From Nitrosopumilus sp. (GTDB lineage Archaea; Thermoproteota; Nitrososphaeria; Nitrososphaerales; Nitrosopumilaceae), in contig NZ_JAILWM010000003.1 of assembly GCF_025698945.1 (NCBI RefSeq), forward strand, positions 181,091 to 245,090: a stretch of DNA of 64,000 nt. The letters run 5' to 3'. The number at the start of each line of letters is the position of its first letter. Position 1 is the first letter of the stretch. Under the pieces are notes generated by a model. That model saw nothing but the letters and a program-made list of their open reading frames with translations. It did no database searches and was not told where the DNA came from. This document shows, in pieces, positions 62,522 to 64,000 of this stretch. The position numbers were made by a program, and so were the translations under genes.

Positions 62522-62947
62522 ATGAGTGAAGAACAAGCCGAGCAATTAATGCAACAAATGCAAATGCTTGAAACATATTTTTCTGATCTATCTCAAAGAG
62601 AGTCCACCTTCCTAAATATACTAAGAGAAGCAGTTGCTGCAATTGAGTCTATTCAATCACTTGGTAAAAACCCTGAATCTGACACTCTTATTCCAATTGG
62701 CATGGGAACTTATATCCCAACAAAAGTTTCCTCTTCAAGTAAGATAGTATTGAATATTGGTGCTGGTGTTGCTGTGGAAAAAGATTTCCCATCTACGATT
62801 AATTATCTTGAAGCAAGAATCAAAGAAATTGAAATAGCTTTACAAGATACTGCTGCAAAAAAACAAGATGCAGCAGCTCGATTAGAACAAGGCAAAGCCC
62901 AAATTAATCAATTAATGCAATCAATGCAACAATCTAAATCGGGATAA
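62522..62947 (+). CDS. pfdA: Prefoldin subunit alpha
   Basis: 141 residues. Two coiled-coil helices (AEQLMQQMQMLETYFSDLSQ and the C-terminal IKEIEIALQDTAAKKQDAA) flank a beta-hairpin core (TLIPIGMGTYIPTKV, VLNIGAGVAVEKDF). Chaperone that delivers unfolded proteins to the thermosome. ftsY follows 3 bp after its stop. Confidence 0.93.
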   Translation: MSEEQAEQLMQQMQMLETYFSDLSQRESTFLNILREAVAAIESIQSLGKNPESDTLIPIGMGTYIPTKVSSSSKIVLNIGAGVAVEKDFPSTINYLEARIKEIEIALQDTAAKKQDAAARLEQGKAQINQLMQSMQQSKSG

Positions 62948-62950
62948 ACC

Positions 62951-64000
62951 ATGTTTGATAAACTTCGTAATGCATTTTCTAATGCAGCGAAAAGTCTTGG
63001 TGAAAAGGAACTAAATGATAAAGATATTAAAGATATTTTATTTGAATTAGAGATTTCCCTTATGGAGTCAGATGTAGCAACTGAGGTAATTGAATCCATC
63101 CAGGCTGATCTTAAAGAAAAATTAATTGGTTCTAAAGTTGATAAAAATGAAATTGAGAAATTTGTTAAAGATAGTTTAATCTCAAGTATATCTTCATTAT
63201 TTGATTCAGCTGGCTCTGTTGATTTATTTGCAAAAATTAATGAAAAAAAGAATCAGAATCAACCATTTTTAATTTTATTTGTGGGTATTAATGGTACTGG
63301 GAAAACTACTTCTTTAGCAAAAGTAGCTTACATGCTTCAACAAGCAAAATACTCTGTAGTAATTGCAGCTGCTGACACATTCAGAGCAGGTGCAATAGAA
63401 CAATTACGTGAACACTCCAATCGTCTAAATTTGAAACTTGTTGCACAAAATTATAATTCAGATCCTGCAGCAGTTGCAAGAGATGCTGTTTTGTATGCCA
63501 AATCACACAAAACTGATTGTGTTTTAATTGATACTGCTGGAAGAATGCAAACTAGCAAAAACTTGATGGAGCAAATTGAAAAAATTACCAAAGTTGTAAA
63601 TCCAGACATCAAAATTTTTGTTGGGGATTCATTAGCTGGAAATGATACTGTAAATCAAGCGCGTGAATTTTTTGAGCATGTGAAATTTGATGGCTCTATT
63701 TTAACAAAAAGTGATGCCGATGCACGTGGTGGTGCTGCTTTATCTATTGTCAAAGTTACGTCAACACCAATTCTTTACGTTGGTGTTGGTCAGGAATATT
63801 CCGATTTAATCCCCTTTGATAAGAAAACATTTCTAGAAACTGTTTTTGGTTCCTTAGATAACGTAAAAATTAAAACACCAGAACCAACACCAGAACCAAC
63901 ACCAGAACCAACACCAGAACCAACACCAGAACCAACACCAGAACCAACACCAGAACCAACACCAGAACCAACACCAGAACCAACACCAGAACCAACACCA
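62951..64000 (+). CDS. ftsY: Signal recognition particle receptor FtsY (partial, with TPEP-repeat extension)
   Basis: 350 codons to the window edge, no stop. ATG 62951 follows pfdA by 3 bp, a conserved pair. NG domain with GINGTGKTTSLAK (G1), ADTFRAGAIEQL, DTAGRMQ and LTKSDADARGGA. The FtsY core ends near residue 300 (DLIPFDKKTFLETVFG). From residue 309 the frame continues as TPEP repeats, ten and a half copies before the edge. FtsY normally ends at the NG domain, so this tail is unusual or marks a fusion. Confidence 0.92.
   Translation, partial: MFDKLRNAFSNAAKSLGEKELNDKDIKDILFELEISLMESDVATEVIESIQADLKEKLIGSKVDKNEIEKFVKDSLISSISSLFDSAGSVDLFAKINEKKNQNQPFLILFVGINGTGKTTSLAKVAYMLQQAKYSVVIAAADTFRAGAIEQLREHSNRLNLKLVAQNYNSDPAAVARDAVLYAKSHKTDCVLIDTAGRMQTSKNLMEQIEKITKVVNPDIKIFVGDSLAGNDTVNQAREFFEHVKFDGSILTKSDADARGGAALSIVKVTSTPILYVGVGQEYSDLIPFDKKTFLETVFGSLDNVKIKTPEPTPEPTPEPTPEPTPEPTPEPTPEPTPEPTPEPTPEPTP
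63875..64000 (+). repeat. 12-bp tandem repeat coding TPEP
   Basis: Ten and a half identical copies of ACACCAGAACCA run into the window edge, in frame with ftsY. Complete identity suggests recent slippage and probably variable length between strains. Confidence 0.95.

Noticed and set aside
63875..64000. Possible CRISPR or noncoding satellite at the window end
   Set aside because: The 12-bp units continue the ftsY frame without stops and have no spacers.

Overview
The window is about one third G+C and dense with genes. It carries archaeal-type information genes: an RNA polymerase with an unsplit A subunit, Spt5, SecE, L19e, L30e, L32e, prefoldin and an archaeal D-aminoacyl-tRNA deacylase. It also carries hallmarks of marine ammonia-oxidising Thaumarchaeota (Nitrososphaerota, Nitrosopumilus-like): PEFG-CTERM surface proteins, WIKNNAKWW repeats, a two-domain multicopper oxidase, cobalamin genes and many leaderless genes with TTG, GTG or possibly CTG starts. 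It reads as ordinary chromosome. I see no insertion sequence, integrase, phage gene or CRISPR array.

Layout. 1-2.1 kb: rps2 (cut by the window edge), eno and rpoN on the minus strand, then tRNA-Leu(GAG). 2.1-8.2 kb: translin-like protein, CPA2 antiporter, an NAD(P)HX epimerase / metallo-hydrolase / CobT run, and glmS. 8.3-9.5 kb: S4 and S13. 9.5-14.3 kb: a tiny Cys-rich ORF, a small wHTH regulator, a two-TM protein, and a metal-handling block (multicopper oxidase, ZIP transporter, CDF exporter). 14.3-19 kb: large exported proteins. 19-25.7 kb: a B12-binding radical SAM enzyme, then a cluster for the nickel-pincer nucleotide cofactor. In that cluster mdh-larB faces larC-larE-cysteine desulfurase across an 89-bp shared promoter region. 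25.7-29.5 kb: four PEFG-CTERM surface proteins in tandem, three with almost identical 3' ends. 29.6-42.2 kb: rpoH-rpoB-rpoA, LSm, two exported proteins inserted in the middle, then L30e, NusA-like, S12, S7 and an intron-containing tRNA-Gln(CTG). 42.3-51.0 kb: small unknowns, a Cys-cluster protein, a GGR-like flavoprotein, a nitroreductase, LeuRS and AlaRS. 51.1-57.9 kb: L12, a TRIC/UPF0126 protein, L10, L1, an Lrp regulator, L11, Spt5, SecE, DtdA, MGMT, L19e and L32e. 58-64 kb: ATP-type PEP carboxykinase, a membrane-anchored subtilase, Fe/Mn superoxide dismutase, prefoldin alpha and ftsY (cut by the window edge).

How it fits together. Most of the window is translation and transcription machinery, in ribosomal/RNAP operons that are recognisable but broken up by surface-protein and regulatory genes. 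Central carbon is represented by enolase, malate dehydrogenase and PEP carboxykinase. Cobalamin (CobT, B12-radical SAM) and nickel-pincer cofactor genes give a cofactor theme. Copper and divalent-metal genes give a metal-homeostasis theme. A family of Ig-like exported domains carrying different C-terminal anchors (PEFG-CTERM, CFI-box, TPR) dominates the accessory content.

The points most worth following up are the NPN cofactor cluster with an overlapping cysteine desulfurase, the homogenised PEFG-CTERM array, the 50-residue Cys-rich ORF, the probable CTG start of PEP carboxykinase, the MCO-ZIP pair and the Grs-like radical SAM candidate.
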